Assembly (NCBI RefSeq): GCF_011386835.1
Contig: NC_088800.1
Span: 12,362,572 to 12,426,571, forward strand
Direction: 5' to 3'
Origin: Chrysemys picta bellii
Lineage: Eukaryota > Chordata > Testudines > Emydidae
Length of the DNA stretch: 64,000 bases
The translations under genes and the position numbers were made by a program. Positions within the stretch are counted from its first letter, which is position 1. Each line of letters opens with the position of its first letter. Shown here piece after piece: positions 46,654 through 58,010 of the stretch. The notes below the pieces were generated by a model. That model did not search any database and was not told the DNA's origin. It worked only from the letters and a program-made list of their open reading frames with translations.

Positions 46654-46751
46654 TACAGTATTACCGTTTAAAATAAAATGTAACTCATCGGAAGGTTCCC
46701 AAAGAACAGCCCGTACGTACAGCTATTCTGCACCTGGCATGGAGGTGAGGC

Positions 46752-46975
46752 GGAAAGACAGTCCACTGGGTAAGGTGATCGCCTCAAATTTGTGAGACAA
46801 ATGTTCAGTTTCATGTATGACCTTGGTGGGCCACTTAGTCTCTCTGTGCCTCAGTTTCTCATGGGTACAATAGGGATAACAGTTCTGCCATACTTCACAG
46901 GGGTGCTGTGAGGACAAATACATTACAGATACCTGCTGTGATGGGGGCCATATAAGTACCTAAGATAGGTGGACC
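46752..46975 (+). repeat. MIR-like SINE
   Basis: Contains CTGGGTAAGGTGATCGCC, GTGCCTCAGTTTCTCATGGG, TACAATAGGGATAACAG and GGGGTGCTGTGAGGAC in MIR order. Confidence 0.7.
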
Positions 46976-47322
46976 ATGACAGAGTTCAACAGAGTAAGCC
47001 ACAATGCACTATAGTTTGGGACAGGCGCTGAAGAATACTGTATCCAGATTTAGGGGAGTGGAATAACCCATGTTAAAGTTTGCCAGTCACCCCCTTCCTC
47101 TATGATCTTTAATGACCCCACTCATTAAGAATGCTTCCATCTCACCCACCAGCAACAAAGAGCCCCTAATGCCATCAAGGAGCAGGAGCTACTTATTAGT
47201 AGAGATAGGCCTGAACCAACACCCTGTCCCAAACATGGGGGGCAGGGGGTACAGTATGGAAAGGAGGGTGTTTTAAAATCCTGAATCCTGTGGCTTGGCC
47301 TATCTGACTCCATTAGTTAGGC

Positions 47323-47557
47323 CAGTGTTTCCCAAACTTGGGACGCCGCTTGTGTAGGGAAAGCCCCTGGCGGGCTGGGTCGGTTTGTTTACCTGCCGCG
47401 TTCGCAGGTCCGGCAGCTCCCATTGGCCTGGAGCAGCGGACTGTGGCTAGTGGGAGCCGTGATCGGCCGGACCTGCAGATGTAGCAGGTAAACAAACCGG
47501 CCCGACTCACCAGGGGCTTTCCCTACACAAGCGGCGTCCCAAGTTTGGGAAACAATG
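47323..47557. mobile_element. Palindromic hAT element, CAGTG-TTTCCC variant, copy 2
   Basis: A 235-bp element, ends CAGTGTTTCCCAAACTTGGG and CCCAAGTTTGGGAAACAATG, exact target duplication AGTTAGGC (47315-47322 and 47558-47565). The arms share GGTTTGTTTACCTGCC and AGCCCCTGGCGGGC with the copies at 15541 and 61053, but the outermost 20 bases differ, so this is a related subfamily. Confidence 0.92.
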
Positions 47558-48057
47558 AGTTAGGCCATTTCCAGTATTTGTCTCTTGCTTTGAAATCAGT
47601 CTCATTTGGCTGTGGAGGGCATGGGAGACCCCTAGGCTATACTAACCTGCTAATGGAAAACTACTCTTCCAAGTAGGCTGGGATCTGTTTTCAGCAGCAG
47701 AGAGATTGTGGGTCAAATCTTGGCCCCACTGTAATTTGTGGCAAAACTCCCATTGACTGCAACGGGCCCCAGGACTGGCGTCAGCCTCCTTCCTTTGGTT
47801 GTCTCTGTGTTGGTTCCCCTCTCCCAGCTTGGGCTCAGCTGAGGAGTGTCATCACCTCCCTGCCTCAACAACAGGCGTGAGCAGTGGTGGACACAATGCT
47901 GCCTTGGAAATGCAGCTCTCCTGGTCTTTGGGCCAGCTGCACTCACTCCAGTCAGCGTTCTGTTTTCCTAGGTGATAGTCACCTGTTGTGTCCCATGTTT
48001 AACCGACTGGGGGAGGTTCTCGTTTTCAGCATTTGACTCCTATTAAGGGTCAGTAAC

Positions 48058-48462
48058 AGAGCTGGGCGGGAATTAGTTTTCCCATCCCAGGAAAACTTTT
48101 GAGATTTCCTCTCCCAAATCAGGATGAAAAGTCAGAATCGGGAAAATTTTCACTAATTAAAAATCCAATCAAGAAAGAAAGAAAGATTTCGTTTATATGT
48201 TTTGATTTCAAGGTCTTAATTAAAAAAAAAAACCCAGTTAAATGTCAAAGCAAAAGTCATTTCAAACAGACATAACAGGGGTTGTTTTTTTGTGCTTAGA
48301 AAATGTCAACATGAGACCTCCCTGAAACTTTTTTCCAATTTTTTTTTCAAAATGAAAAATGTATAACAAAAAAAAAAATCAGTCCTTTCCCACAAGTTTT
48401 GGTTTCAACAAATCGGCATTTCCCAACCAAAAAAGTTGATCAAAAAATTCCTGTCCAGCTCT
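48058..48462. mobile_element. AT-rich element with AGAGCTGG inverted ends
   Basis: A 405-bp element with ends AGAGCTGGGCGGGAA and TTCCTGTCCAGCTCT, AT-rich inside (AAAATTTTCACTAATTAAAA and similar). No target duplication was confirmed. A related, less complete copy lies at 39390-39713. Confidence 0.6.
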
Positions 48463-48491
48463 AGTCAATTATAATAAAACCTAGCACTTCA

Positions 48492-48645
48492 GTCATGCTT
48501 TTCATTAGAACTCTCCCAGCACTGTACAGAGGGGAAGGGAGGAGTGATAGGAAGTATCATTATCCCCATTGCACATAAGGAGAAACCGAGGCACAGGGAA
48601 GGTGAAATGATCTGCCCAAAGTCATACAGCAGGTCAGTGACAGAG
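48492..48645 (-). repeat. MIR-like SINE, antisense
   Basis: TATCCCCATTGCACATAAGG, GAAACCGAGGCACAGGGAAG and GACAGAGCTGGGAA are the reverse complement of the MIR CORE/tail order. Confidence 0.7.
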
Positions 48646-49629
48646 CTGGGAAACGTCCCACTGAATGAATGGATTTCAACATGGCAATGAAGCAGAGCAT
48701 TCCTTAGGCAAACCCTGCTACACACTGCTGGCTAAGAGATATTGAAGAAAACTCAAGCCCCCTGTGTTTGCAATGAGAAGTGGGAGAAGCATCTGTCCTG
48801 AAACCCTGTAGTGAGTTAACACGGAACAGTAACTCACAGCAGAAATGCCTCCTGGCTGGAAACAAGACACCAACGTGAAAAATACACGGACGAACATGAT
48901 TGTTCTTTAGGGAACCCATTTTTTCAGGAAGAGATCACTAGTGAAGAAGAGCAGCTCCAGTGCACAGTGGTGGGCTGGATAAAGGCAACGGGTCATGGAA
49001 CAAGAACCTTTACTTCAAAACCCTTTCGTGCTAAATACTAAATGCCAGTTCCAGTGCAGGTGCTTCAGCAAAAGGAGAAGAGTGCACTTTGCAGAGATGA
49101 ACATGAAGTGAAGCAGGTCAGAGCAAAGCCAGAAAGCTTTGCTGTGATCTCTACTGGAATGCCTTGCAGAGTGATCCATCTGCCATTTCACTACTCTGGC
49201 AGCTGCCTCTGAGGGGGGATTGGAGCCGAGGGAAGCCAGGTTGTGCCCAAAGCAAAAGATCAAGAGATGGCTATATTTCACAGCATTCCTGACAAGTGCG
49301 TAGAGCACTGGCAGGCGAGAAATGCCAAGAGGGTGACAATATTTTCTTATCCACAGGGCATTCATGCAAAGGTGCACGTGATCATCGACTATTCAGAACC
49401 CAAAACTCTAATTAAGGTCACATAACAGTTTCCATTCCTAACCTCCCGTTTTCACTCATTCCGAAATTTCCCAGGCTTGGTCTCCGCCCGAAGTTGAATT
49501 TATTTTAGTGAATGACTGAGACAGAATGGTTGAGCTGTTTTTGAAGACAGTAACGTATAATATTTATACACACATGCACCCCCGCTTCCTGGAGGATATA
49601 GATTTATGGATTGCTCCCTGCAAGATTTA

Positions 49630-49748
49630 GAGTTACTGGCTTAGGACCTGATGAAGAAGGGCACTTACGGATGTGCTTAACTTTAACCATTGACTTCAAC
49701 GGAACTTTCCATGTGCTTAAAGAGGGGCTTTGCTGTATATTGCGGCCT
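49630..49748. mobile_element. Old palindromic MITE with CTTAAGCA-like motifs, copy 2
   Basis: GGATGTGCTTAACTTTAACC and CCATGTGCTTAAAGAGGGGC repeat the motifs of the element at 22979-23088. Confidence 0.5.
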
Positions 49749-50574
49749 TATGCAGTGACGAGCCCCAAGCAAGAGACAATGACAGGGGAAAGGCTAACAA
49801 GGGGGCTGAGAGGTGAAGTGACACAGCAGGTGTGCTGAGGCATCATAGGAGAAATATAAATACAGAAGCAGATGTCTTTATTTAGCAAGTCTCCCTGAGA
49901 GGTCAGCATCCTTTTGACATGCTCATCAGAAGCCAATGTAGAAAAGAGCAGCCATATAAAAAGGTGCGAGGGTGATATCCTGGTGGCTAAGATCAAGCAA
50001 AGTAACAGTTTATTTTAGGGGCTCTCAGTAACTCGTTTCTTCTTTGTGCGCAAAGGAGAGAGTGCTCTTACTGTGTCCCATTAAGCGTGGCCATTTATTC
50101 AGTAATCCTTTCCCCAGGAGAGACGATTTTGCTGCCTTGACTTTATTATTTTCAACACATTAAATGTCTGGGATCAAGTCTTGCTGCAACTTATTTTTTG
50201 GGGGGTTAAAAATGGATTGTAGAGTTCACAGATTCGCTTAGATCGTACTAAGAGAAAACAAAATAAATGCTAGTGCAAGAAGCCAGAGGGAATCCCCAAA
50301 CAGAATTTGAATAGGCAGCTCTGTGCTAAACTCCCATCTGCCAGTAAAATGAATGCACATTACACTGCATATAGTAAAATTAACTCAGTTTTTTTAAAAA
50401 CAGCTACGAATTTCCAGGTGTCACATTAGCCACCAGCAGGCGCACCTGCAATCCCAAGAACTAGCAGAGAGGCACAGAAACTGACAAAATCTCATTAATG
50501 ATTTTACATATGGACTATATAGTTCTAGCAAAATGCATCTCCTAGTTCCTACCAACCTCTGCAATCAGACCAAG

Positions 50575-51060
50575 TCATTGGAAGAGCTGGGAATTAAATC
50601 CTGAGTTCTCAAACTGACTCTGCCACTGACATACACTGTGGTCTTGCCAAGTCCCTTTGCTCCCCCATGCCTCAGTTTCCACACTGTAAAACTGGCCTAC
50701 TACTACTAGTGTTGCCAACTCTCACAATATTTGATATTGTACTTAAAGTCCCGGCTCCCAGAGGCATGCAATCAGGTGAGAATCTGTGTTTTCGTTGTTT
50801 ATAAGTCCTGGTGGTTGCAGGGAAGAGCGTGGCATCACAATCTGACCCGAGGGCAGCTAAAGGCTCAGGAGGCAAAGAAAAGAAGCCCATGTTTGTTAGA
50901 TTAGTTTTTAAAAAAAATCATCACAATTTTTAGGGACCTGACTCATGACTTTTGAACCCTTAGAGTTGGCGATACTCTAGTACTGACCCTCCCTTCGGGG
51001 CTGTGTGAAGATTCATTCATGGATGTCTGTGCCGCGCTCTGAATGTGGAAATGTATTATT
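50575..51060 (+). repeat. SINE split by a later insertion
   Basis: The first part (50575-50707) has GCTGGGAATTAAATCCTGAG, GCCAAGTCCCTTTGC and CATGCCTCAGTTTCCAC. The second part (50985-51060) continues with CTTCGGGGCTGTGTGAAG and ends at GTATTATTA. The 50708-50976 element sits between them. Confidence 0.7.
50708..50976. mobile_element. Inverted-repeat element inserted in a SINE
   Basis: A 269-bp element with ends AGTGTTGCCAACTCTCACA and AGAGTTGGCGATACT, flanked by CTACTACT / CTAGTACT (50700-50707 and 50977-50984; 7 of 8 identical). Confidence 0.8.
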
Positions 51061-51099
51061 AGGGTTGGGACAGGCCTTTAAAGTGAGACAACGTAGTCT

Positions 51100-51290
51100 T
51101 GGCAGCCAAGTTCAAACATATAAGTTCTTATAGTCAATGGCCTGGTGGGTGTCCTTGGGCAAGACACTTCCCCTCTCTGTGCCTCAGTTTCCCTATCTGA
51201 AAAATTGGGATAACTATCCTGCCCTCCTTTGTAAAGCACTGTGAGATCTACTAATGGAAAGGGACTTGAGTGCAAGGTATTATCTCTAGC
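51100..51290 (+). repeat. MIR-like SINE
   Basis: GTCCTTGGGCAAGACACTTC, CTGTGCCTCAGTTTCCCTAT and CTTTGTAAAGCACTGTGAGA, ending near GGTATTATCTC. A second partial SINE piece seems to follow (51294-51370: GACTCTGCCACTGAGTC, GGCCTTGGCCAAATTACC). Confidence 0.7.
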
Positions 51291-52105
51291 ATATAAGAGA
51301 CTCTGCCACTGAGTCTCTGAGTGGCCTTGGCCAAATTACCTTATTCACCTCCTTGCCTCATGTAGAGTTGTTAACTGTTCCCTGCTTTACGGGACGCTTG
51401 TGCTGATGAATTAGTGCCTGTGTTGAGTGCTAATCTTGATGGTTATTTCTAGCTTCCTATCACAGGAATTATTATTGTTTATGCAGGCTATTACCACAGC
51501 ACTAATTTAACTGTAAATGCCTTTATTAAATCCAATCGGAATGCTATTTATACCACTGCTCTAACCATGCCTAAATAATAAGCAAATTGACTACATCAAA
51601 ACACTAACAAACCATTTATAAACATTTGATCAAGATATTTACAAACAGGCTAACCCCTGGGGTGCTCAGACTCCTATTGGTCAGCTCCTGCTTGGTCAGG
51701 CAGGGATTAGCAATGAATCCTTTAAGAATCCTTTTTAGATCCTTGAACAAACAAGCGATGTCATTGCCAGTTACTGGACCTTAGCTAAGACCAGATGAAG
51801 CAGTTTCTTATATAGCCAGTTATTTACTGCACCTGATACCCAATTAACTGCATTTTATTTCTGTTACTTCAGCCCAACCTGAAATAAGAGAACGCTAATA
51901 TTTCGAAGGGTCACTACAAGTTTAACACAACAACTCTTCTTTCTCATGATCTCATTCTTTCTGGTCACATGCTTTGGGGCTATTGCTCATGTTATATCCC
52001 AACTCAATTTAAAACCATAGTTCACCCAGATCTAATGCGGGCCTATATTCCTACACAGAGGCCTTTCTCGTCACCTATAATACCTGCTGGGCAACTGTTC
52101 AAGAT

Positions 52106-52227
52106 AAGATTGCCAATCCTCCAGCATTGTCCTGGAGTCTCCAGGATTTAAAAATTAATCTTTAATTAAAGGTCATGTCGTGTGATGAAACCTCCAGGAA
52201 TAAGTCCATCCAAAATTGGCAGCCCTA
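52106..52227. mobile_element. Short MITE, GATTGCCAATCCTCCAGC family
   Basis: The ends GATTGCCAATCCTCCAGC and CCAAAATTGGCAGCCCTAG are imperfect inverted repeats around a core AAAAATTAATCTTTAATTAA. I recognise this as a common dispersed turtle sequence. A target duplication is not certain. Confidence 0.65.
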
Positions 52228-53044
52228 GTTCGAGGGAGGGGCCCACATGGGGAAGGGGTGATGTGAGCAGACAGATATAGAGTCTCTCAAGGCCGCGTGT
52301 GAGGCGAACAGTATGTGTTTAATAAGTAATAGAGTTGAGACTCATAGAAGAGGAGAGAAGAAATCTGTTCTCAGGGTAGGGATCTACTGAGCACCGAGAG
52401 GCAGGAAACCTAGATTTAGAGTAGCTCTCGTCACACAGCTTCCGGGCAAGGCACAAAAGCAACTTGCTGGCCCATAAAGTTTCTGGGTATTGTTTTCAAA
52501 AGCACCTTTGTGATTTAGGAACCTAACTCCCATTTTCAACAGTGACTCGGACGCCTAAGTCACACTGCCTCTGAGAAGGTTACCCTCTCTCTCCGCTGAA
52601 AACCATACACACCCACTCCTACCCACCCCAGCAAAATCACCTTCCCTTCGGCAGACGCCTTAGTCCTGCCTTGACGCCTAGCGCTGGCAGAGCAGTACCA
52701 TTCCAGAGCCCAGAATCCTCTGCCTAAGAGCAACCTGCCCCCAGATATACACATCTAGGGCTAACAGGCAAAAGTATCTGAGCTGGCTTCAAGTGCAGCA
52801 GCAGAACATTAGGAATAGAAAGGGGGGGTGGATAAGAATTGCACTGGGTTTCCCCCCCCAAGACAGACAAGTCCCTGGCACCAATACTGAGGCTCCAGTG
52901 TTGGTTTCTGAAGGAACAGTGGTTGATCTGGCCGGCGATGGGCTGAGATCCAGAGCCGGGATGCTGCTGTTCCAGGAAATCAGGGTGTAGAAACCCGCGC
53001 CCGACTCGGAATGAAGCCCGTGACTGGTTCTCCCTGTGCCTCTT

Positions 53045-53849
53045 AGGGTTGCCAACTTTCCGATTGCAAAAAAACGAACAACCCTGCCCCACCCCCTGCC
53101 CCGCCCCTTCTCTGAGGCTACGCCCCGCTCACTCCATCCCCCCCGCCCCCGTCACTCACTCTCCCCCATCCTCGCTCATTTTCACCAGGCTGGGCAGGGG
53201 TACGGGAGGGGGTGAGGGCTCTGGGGTAGGGCAAGAAATGAGGGGTTTGCAGTGTGGGAGGGGGCTCCGGGCTGGGGTAGGGAGATAGGGTGTGGGAGTG
53301 AGTAGGGGCTCTGAGTGCAGGAGGCGGTGCAGGCTCTGGGAGGGGGCTCAGGGCTGGGACAGGAGGTTGGGGTGCAGGCTCTGGGAGGGAGTTTGGGTAC
53401 AGGATGGGGCTCAGGGATGGGGCAGGGGAGTGGGGGGCATGAGGGGATTCGAGGTGCAGGCTCCGGGCAGCTTACATCAGGTGGCTCCCGGAAGAGGCCA
53501 GCATGTCCCTCTGGCTCCTAGGTGGAGGCGGCTATGCGGGCTGCCACCTGCCCGCAGGCGCTGCCCCCACAGCTCTCATTGGCTGTGGTTCCTGACCAAT
53601 GGGAGCTGCGGAGCTGGTGCTCAGGACAGGGATGTGGAGCCCCCGTGGCCGCACTTCTGCCTAGGAACCGGAGGGAAATGCCGTCCGCTTCCGGGAGCTG
53701 CGCAGAACCAGGGCAGGCAGGGATCCTGCCTTAGCCCTGCTGCGCTGCCAACCGGACTTTTAATGGTCCGGTCAGTGGAGCTGACCAGAGCCGCCAGGAT
53801 CCCTTTTCAACCAGGCATTCTGGTCGAAAACCGGACTCCTGGCAACCCT
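53045..53849. mobile_element. Large terminal-inverted-repeat element, AGGGTTGCCAAC family, with internal minisatellite
   Basis: An 805-bp element with ends AGGGTTGCCAACTTTCCG and CCGGACTCCTGGCAACCCT. Inside (about 53190-53470) is a tandem-like array with GGGGTGCAGGCTCTGGGAGG and CTCAGGGCTGGGACAGG units. The flanks GTGCCTC / GTGCCCC suggest an imperfect duplication. The open frame of 226 codons crossing it runs past the element and has no known domain. Confidence 0.75.
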
Positions 53850-54889
53850 CAGTGCCCCATCTGCAGAAAGCAGCTCATAGAATCCTCTATGGCTAAACAG
53901 CACCCTCCCCTGCACTGTGGGCATTTTTATTCCCACACACAGATGAAGGAAGCAGGAGAGAGAAAATGTTGAATCATTTGACGAGTGCAGGGCTGCTCCC
54001 TCCAGGAGGCCTCTGGTCAGTCACTTGAATTCCTTTTGCCTCGGTCAATCCAACTGGAAAAGCCAATAGAAAGAAGGGGCCTCTCTGAAATCTGGAGGTT
54101 GCTGCCTCGGAGCGGAGCTTTCCTGAAGAAGCATGTTAAAACGATCAGAGTAGGCCTGCTCCACAGCTTTGTTTACATGTAGGACCTACCGCCATTTTTA
54201 TTTTAAAGCTGCCAACTACAGTGATGTCAGGAAAACCAGCCCCATGGGTATTTATTTGTTAAGAGAGAAGCCTGATTCTGCAGCCTTCAGTCAATGGCTG
54301 GCAGGGATGCAGGATGAGGCCCAGAGCCTGCACTGTGGATGCATTATATCTCTTGAAAAAAATATCGGCACAGACAGATAAAAATAGGTTCAATGGGGCA
54401 GATCCTCAGCCCCCAGTGCAGCTGCCTGTCATGGCATAGGGGACACACCGTGGGCAGGTGAGGGGCAAGATGATGTGTGTGGCTGGAGTGGCCTGCGCTC
54501 CTGTGGTTCCTGGCTGGTGGAGAGATCCCAATGGAACGGATGCTCTCAGCCCCAGAATCGGAAGAGTGAATGGGTGGCTTACAAGCATCTTTCCCCACAG
54601 CTCCTAGCCCCAGGTTCTGTCGAGTTTAGCTCAGTTGGGCCGAAGGGCCCGGCCCAATGTATTATTTATCAGCTTGAATGGCAGTGCTGTCTGGTGGGTA
54701 AAGACAGGAAGTGAGGCATTGAGTGTACTAGATCCTGGCCCGATCACTGGCTCATACTAGATTCGTTTTTCATTTCTTTGGTTTGAAAGGAAGAGAAAAA
54801 AAATCCCCCTAAACATCCAGATTTGGAAATGTTTAAATTCTTAGTTGCTGAGAATGATCCTGAAGAGATCATTCAAGGGCAGCAAATGG

Positions 54890-55135
54890 ATGTGTGCACA
54901 TGTGTATGGTGGGGGGGAGGGGCTGCACACGTGTGCATGTGTATGGTGGGGGGAGGGGTTGCATGAGTGTGTATGGTGGGGGAGAGGCTGCACGCATGTG
55001 TATGGTGGGGAGGGGCTGCATGCATGTGTGTATGTATGGCAGAGGATGGGGTGCACATGTGTATGGTGGGGGAGGGGCTGCATGGGTGCATATGGTAGGA
55101 GAGAGGGTGCACACAAGCATGTGGGTGTGCATGAA
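54890..55135 (+). repeat. Minisatellite, about 35-45 bp unit
   Basis: At least six tandem units of the form TGTGTATGGTGGGGGAGGGG followed by CTGCAC/CTGCATG; the G-run length and the TG stretch vary between units. Frames without stops on both strands are a result of the repetition. Confidence 0.85.
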
Positions 55136-56064
55136 CAAAGAATTAACACTCAGGGGTGAGCTTCCCAGCCTGCCCGGCATTGGTGCTTTCTACCCAGCAC
55201 TTGAACAAGCTGTTTGTTACAGCAGAAGGGGACTGGCTGCATATGGAGCGTGCCAGATAATCTCAAAACCCTGCCTGTCCCACATTCCCTGCTTCCGTGG
55301 TGGATGGGGAAGGGGTGGGGCCGTGTGAAGGGATTACTGGGGGATATACTCGACCCATATTGTCATAGGCCCCTAAAGAGCCCCTGTTGCACTGCAGCAG
55401 TCGCGAGCAAAGGGAACGTTTGTACAGATTCAAGGCACTGTACAGAGCGAGCCCTTTTCCATATTCTTCTAACCAGGGCTTCTAGAGGTGGCCTCAACCT
55501 GCACCATTGCCATCTGGATTTCAACCACCCAGGTACTCAGAGCTGGGATTTTTGTTCAGCCTATTGCAAAGGCCCTATTCTTTCCAAGGCCTGGATCGGG
55601 GTTCTGAATTCAAATCCCCTAAGCACTTGGATCAAGGTAGGTGGTTCAGCCCATCATAAAGACAGAGGCCGACTGGTAAAATCCACAGTCAGAAGCAGGT
55701 GCAGGTGTTGATCCTGAACACATCTGGCAACTGGGCCTTGCTCACATCCAGGGTTTGGGCTGAGGCCCATTTCTGTTTCAGACAGTCACATCTGAATGAG
55801 GCTACATCTCCACTACAAGTGAGGGGCTGTGATTCCCCTGCTCGACTATGCGCTCATCGAGGTAGCATGAGTATAAACAGAGTAGCTGAAGGAGCAAGGG
55901 TAGTGGCAGCGGAAGCATGGATTAGCTGGGCCGAGTACAAATCTGCCTGAAACTGGTGGGTATGTACTTGGGGCGGCTCAGCTGTGCCTCCACTGCCACT
56001 GCCCACGCTACCGCAGTCACACTGCTATTTATCCTCACGCTAGCTCAGTGAGCACTCGCGGAAG

Positions 56065-57180
56065 GATGGGTACGTCTACACTGCAAAGCCCCCGTGGCAG
56101 CATGTCTCAGAGCGTGGGTCAACTGACTCGGGATTGCAGGGCTCACGTTACAGGGCTAAAAACTATCTGTGTAGACCCCACACACCTCCCCCGAGTGTCC
56201 CCCGGCCTCACTTGCTGCCCCTTCACTGCCCCGGAGCCTGCAGCTCACGCTCTGCTTTGCGGGCTTCCGGCATCACTTGCTGCCGCAGGGTCCTAGTGCT
56301 CCCCTCCACTAGCCTCAGGGCAAGCTGCCCTTCCCCTGCCCTAGTCCTGAGCCTCTCCAATGCCCCAAACCCCTCATCCCCAGCCTTCACCCCTGCACCC
56401 CCTCCTATCCCAAAACTCCATCCCAGAGCCTGCACCCCCACCCCCTGCCCCAGCCCAGAGCCTGCACCCAGCACCTAAACTCCATCCCAGAGCCTGCACC
56501 CCCACTCCTTGCCCCAGCCCAGAGCCTGCACCCAGCACCTAAACTCCATCCCAGAGCCTACACCCCCACCCCCTGCCCTAGCCCGGTGCCTGCACCCAGC
56601 ACCCAAACTCCATCCCAGAGTCTGCACCCCAAACCCCCTTCCCCATCCAAACTCCCTCCCAGAGCCTTACGCAGGTGGGGGCGGAGTTTGGGGGGGCAGG
56701 TTTTGGGCACCACCAAAATTTCTACAAACCTGCCACCCCTGGAAGAGGCAGAGCAGGGGTGGAGTGGTGATGCAACCCAGTGCAGTGGGGGAAGGGGGGG
56801 CTTTACTGAGTGTATATACATTATTAAAACCGCTTGGAGGAGGAGGTGGAGAAGAGATGGGGCAGGGGCGGGGCCTCATGAAAGGGGTGGAGTGGGGGCG
56901 GGGCTGGGGGCAGCAAGGGGTGGGTGTCAGTGATGCAGCCCTCGGGCCAATGCACTAGTCCTCATGTGGCCCTCGCGGTCATTTGAGTTTGAGACCCCTG
57001 GTGTAGACGTTCCTGTTCGGGGTCTGAAACCTGGTGAAGGTCTCAGATTCCGAGGTCCAGCCTAAGTGGGAACATCTACACTGCTGTTTTCAGCCCTGTA
57101 GCTCGAGCCCAAATCAGTTGACCCTGGTTCTGAGACTTTCTGTTGCATTTCCTCCCCCCCCCCCGACAATGTATCCTATA
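56065..57180. mobile_element. Middle element of the nested stack, TACGTCTACACTGC family
   Basis: The left part GGTACGTCTACACTGCAAAG..GGGTCAACTGACTCGGG..GTGTAGAC (56065-56176) continues after the inner insertion as GTTCCTGTTCGGGGTC..ACATCTACACTGCTG..CAAATCAGTTGACCCTGG..CTGTTGCA (57009-57150). The two halves are inverted around the insertion point (GTCAACTGACTCGGG versus AAATCAGTTGACCCTGG). The right end is eroded. A relative lies at 60115-60320. Confidence 0.7.
56177..57000. mobile_element. Innermost hAT element of the nested stack, with minisatellite
   Basis: An 824-bp insertion flanked by the exact 8-bp duplication GTGTAGAC (56169-56176 and 57001-57008). The right end TTTGAGTTTGAGACCCCTG is the complement of a CAGGGGTCTCAAACTC hAT end. 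The left end (CCCCACACACCTCCCCC) does not mirror it and may be eroded or internally rearranged. At about 56380-56670 it carries a tandem array with unit AGAGCCTGCACCC..CCCAGCACCTAAACTCCATC. Confidence 0.8.
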
Positions 57181-57884
57181 TGTACACAAACCAGGAACTC
57201 ACACCCCTACCTCGTAGTGTAGATGTGGCCTAAGAGCATCTCTCCTGCCCAGCCCAGCTTCTCCTCTTCAGTCTTGCAGCCTGGTCATAACTCTGTGTGT
57301 GACATCACAGCCTGTTGCCAAGGAAATGAATGTGACCTCAGCATTACACCCTACTGAGCAATAGTTGTGAGATCAGTGCTGTATGGAACACAGGGGAGAG
57401 ACAATCCCTGTCCCATGGTGATTACTTTCTAAGGGGAGCTTTGAGAGCTCTCAACTCCAACAATTGGAGACAAGGATGCTCAGTTGCTTGGGACAATGGT
57501 CAGATCTCTCAGAGGGTAGAAAGCCCTTTGCTGGGTGACAAACTCCCTACCTGAGTGGGTTACTGTTGAAGGCTGAGGAGGGAGCTAAATGAGAAGCAGC
57601 CAGTTGTTTGGTGCACAAGGGGAAGAAGGGAATTCCAAGCATACGGGGCAGCATAGAAGAACGTGTAAAGGCAAACGCGGTAGAAGAAGTGGTGGTTGGA
57701 AGGGCATCCAGGGAAGTGTGTGGGCAGCATAAGGAGGGGAAACAGGAGAAAATGAAAGCAGAGATAGGAGGATCAGGAGCTCATTTCTGATGCAAAGCAC
57801 GAGGGAAGCGGATGATTAAGAACTTTACTATTGTTAACCTCACATAGTTCATTTTAACTACCATTTAGTAATTAAATCTCATGG

Positions 57885-58010
57885 CGCCCCTGGAGGTAGG
57901 GAGGTGTCATCACCCCCATTTTACAGATGGGGAACATGACATGCAGACCAGAGAACACCTAAGGTTGCATAATCACCAGAACAGAACTGGGCATTCCCAC
58001 TTCCAGACTC
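57885..58010 (-). repeat. MIR-like SINE, antisense
   Basis: CATCACCCCCATTTTACAGA TGGGGAACATG, then CACCTAAGGTTGCATAATCA: the reverse complement of the MIR tail and CORE. Confidence 0.65.

Larger units (their letters stand above)
55800..57230. mobile_element. Outer element of a nested transposon stack
   Basis: The ends GGCTACATCTCCACTACAAG and CTCGTAGTGTAGATGTGGCC are inverted repeats, as are the sequences just inside them (GAGGGGCTGTGATTCCC / GGAACTCACACCCCTACC). The middle is occupied by the elements at about 56065-57180 and 56177-57000. No target duplication was confirmed for the outer element. Confidence 0.7.

Noticed and set aside
53292..53972. 226-codon open frame
   Set aside because: Most of it lies in a tandem-repeat array within a transposon, it crosses the element's right end into the flank, and it has no domain.
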